Of a DNA stretch of 64,000 nucleotides, positions 63,756-64,000 are shown piece after piece. This DNA is from Spisula solida (Eukaryota > Mollusca > Bivalvia > Venerida > Mactridae). The stretch spans positions 34,120,148 through 34,184,147 of the forward strand of contig OX365959.1 in assembly GCA_947247005.1 (NCBI GenBank). The letters are read 5' to 3'. The position numbers were made by a program, and so were the translations under genes. Numbering within the stretch: the first letter of the stretch is position 1; each line of letters begins with the position of its first letter. A model generated the notes under the pieces. It was given only the letters and a program-made list of their open reading frames with translations, ran no database searches and was not told the DNA's origin.

Positions 63756-64000
63756 AAAGAAACATTTGAGAGGGTAAATAAACACATGTGTTCTGAACAG
63801 TGCATTTAAATATTTGCTTATATTGACTGAACAATGAGCGCAAATTATGGAAACTAAAGGTTTCAAGTCTGAAACAGGATCTCATTTTATTGTGCAATTG
63901 ATCTTAATATAATAAATAACACCAACACATATGGGACGCTCCCTCATCCATTCGTGATTTGGATACAAAACTTGAATTATCACAAACAAATCAGGTGTCA
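63756..64000 (+). other. Window end, nothing recognised
   Basis: No feature seen. Confidence 0.5.

Noticed and set aside
63074..63866. Minus-strand frames of 72-124 codons
   Set aside because: They follow the tandem units of the TATACCCCC element; repeat-derived and without a known domain.

Overview
The window is animal genomic DNA, AT-rich and intron-dense, and most likely from a bivalve mollusc. I infer the clade from the dispersed repeat families: AGCTCACCTG...GGGCCC-hairpin elements, TATGCCCCC and TATACCCCC elements with GTCC-rich heads, and AGTCCCCTACCGG elements. I recognise these styles from mollusc genomes, but the species cannot be named from the sequence. No bacterial, viral or organellar gene was seen.

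One protein-coding gene runs along the + strand from about 1.5 kb to 51.5 kb. It is the orthologue of vertebrate RALGPS1/RALGPS2, a Ral guanine-nucleotide exchange factor with an N-terminal RasGEF (CDC25) domain, a proline-rich linker and a C-terminal PH domain. Seventeen coding exons (2130-51527) join in frame at GT/AG boundaries to give 571 residues and a TGA stop. A probable further 5' coding exon (1484-1551) would extend this to 599. The first large intron (2247-26152) is 23.9 kb. The 3' UTR starts at 51528, with the first good AATAAA at 52783.

Everything else is repeat-rich intron or flank. (1) 2.2-5.4 kb: a nest of short inverted-repeat elements, one inserted in another. (2) 6.9-13.1 kb: four minisatellites, two of them adjacent (35 bp and 28 bp units). 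(3) 13.55-16.34 kb: a DNA transposon with arms of about 430 bp and an 8-9 bp target duplication, itself invaded by two other elements. (4) 17-25.5 kb: small MITEs, SINE heads, microsatellites and a diverged minisatellite. (5) 27.88-33.88 kb: a 6 kb element with near-identical inverted arms of about 730 bp enclosing a 3.9 kb satellite with 416 bp higher-order repeats. (6) 34.8-35.9 kb: 95 copies of a 12 bp unit. (7) 36-51 kb: the gene body, where several exon edges have been turned into tandem arrays carrying copies of the splice site. (8) 51.5-64 kb: 3' UTR and downstream flank, with a 46 bp array in perfect register (36 units) and a TATACCCCC-type element at 62.6-63.75 kb. No second gene was found downstream.

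The most unusual signal is that the RalGPS splice sites have themselves been amplified. Thirteen donors follow exon 9, five acceptors precede exon 11, exon 6 has an in-frame duplicated donor, and an array starts inside the exon 12 donor. In each case the copies lie on the intron side, so the reading frame is preserved if the exon-proximal site is used.
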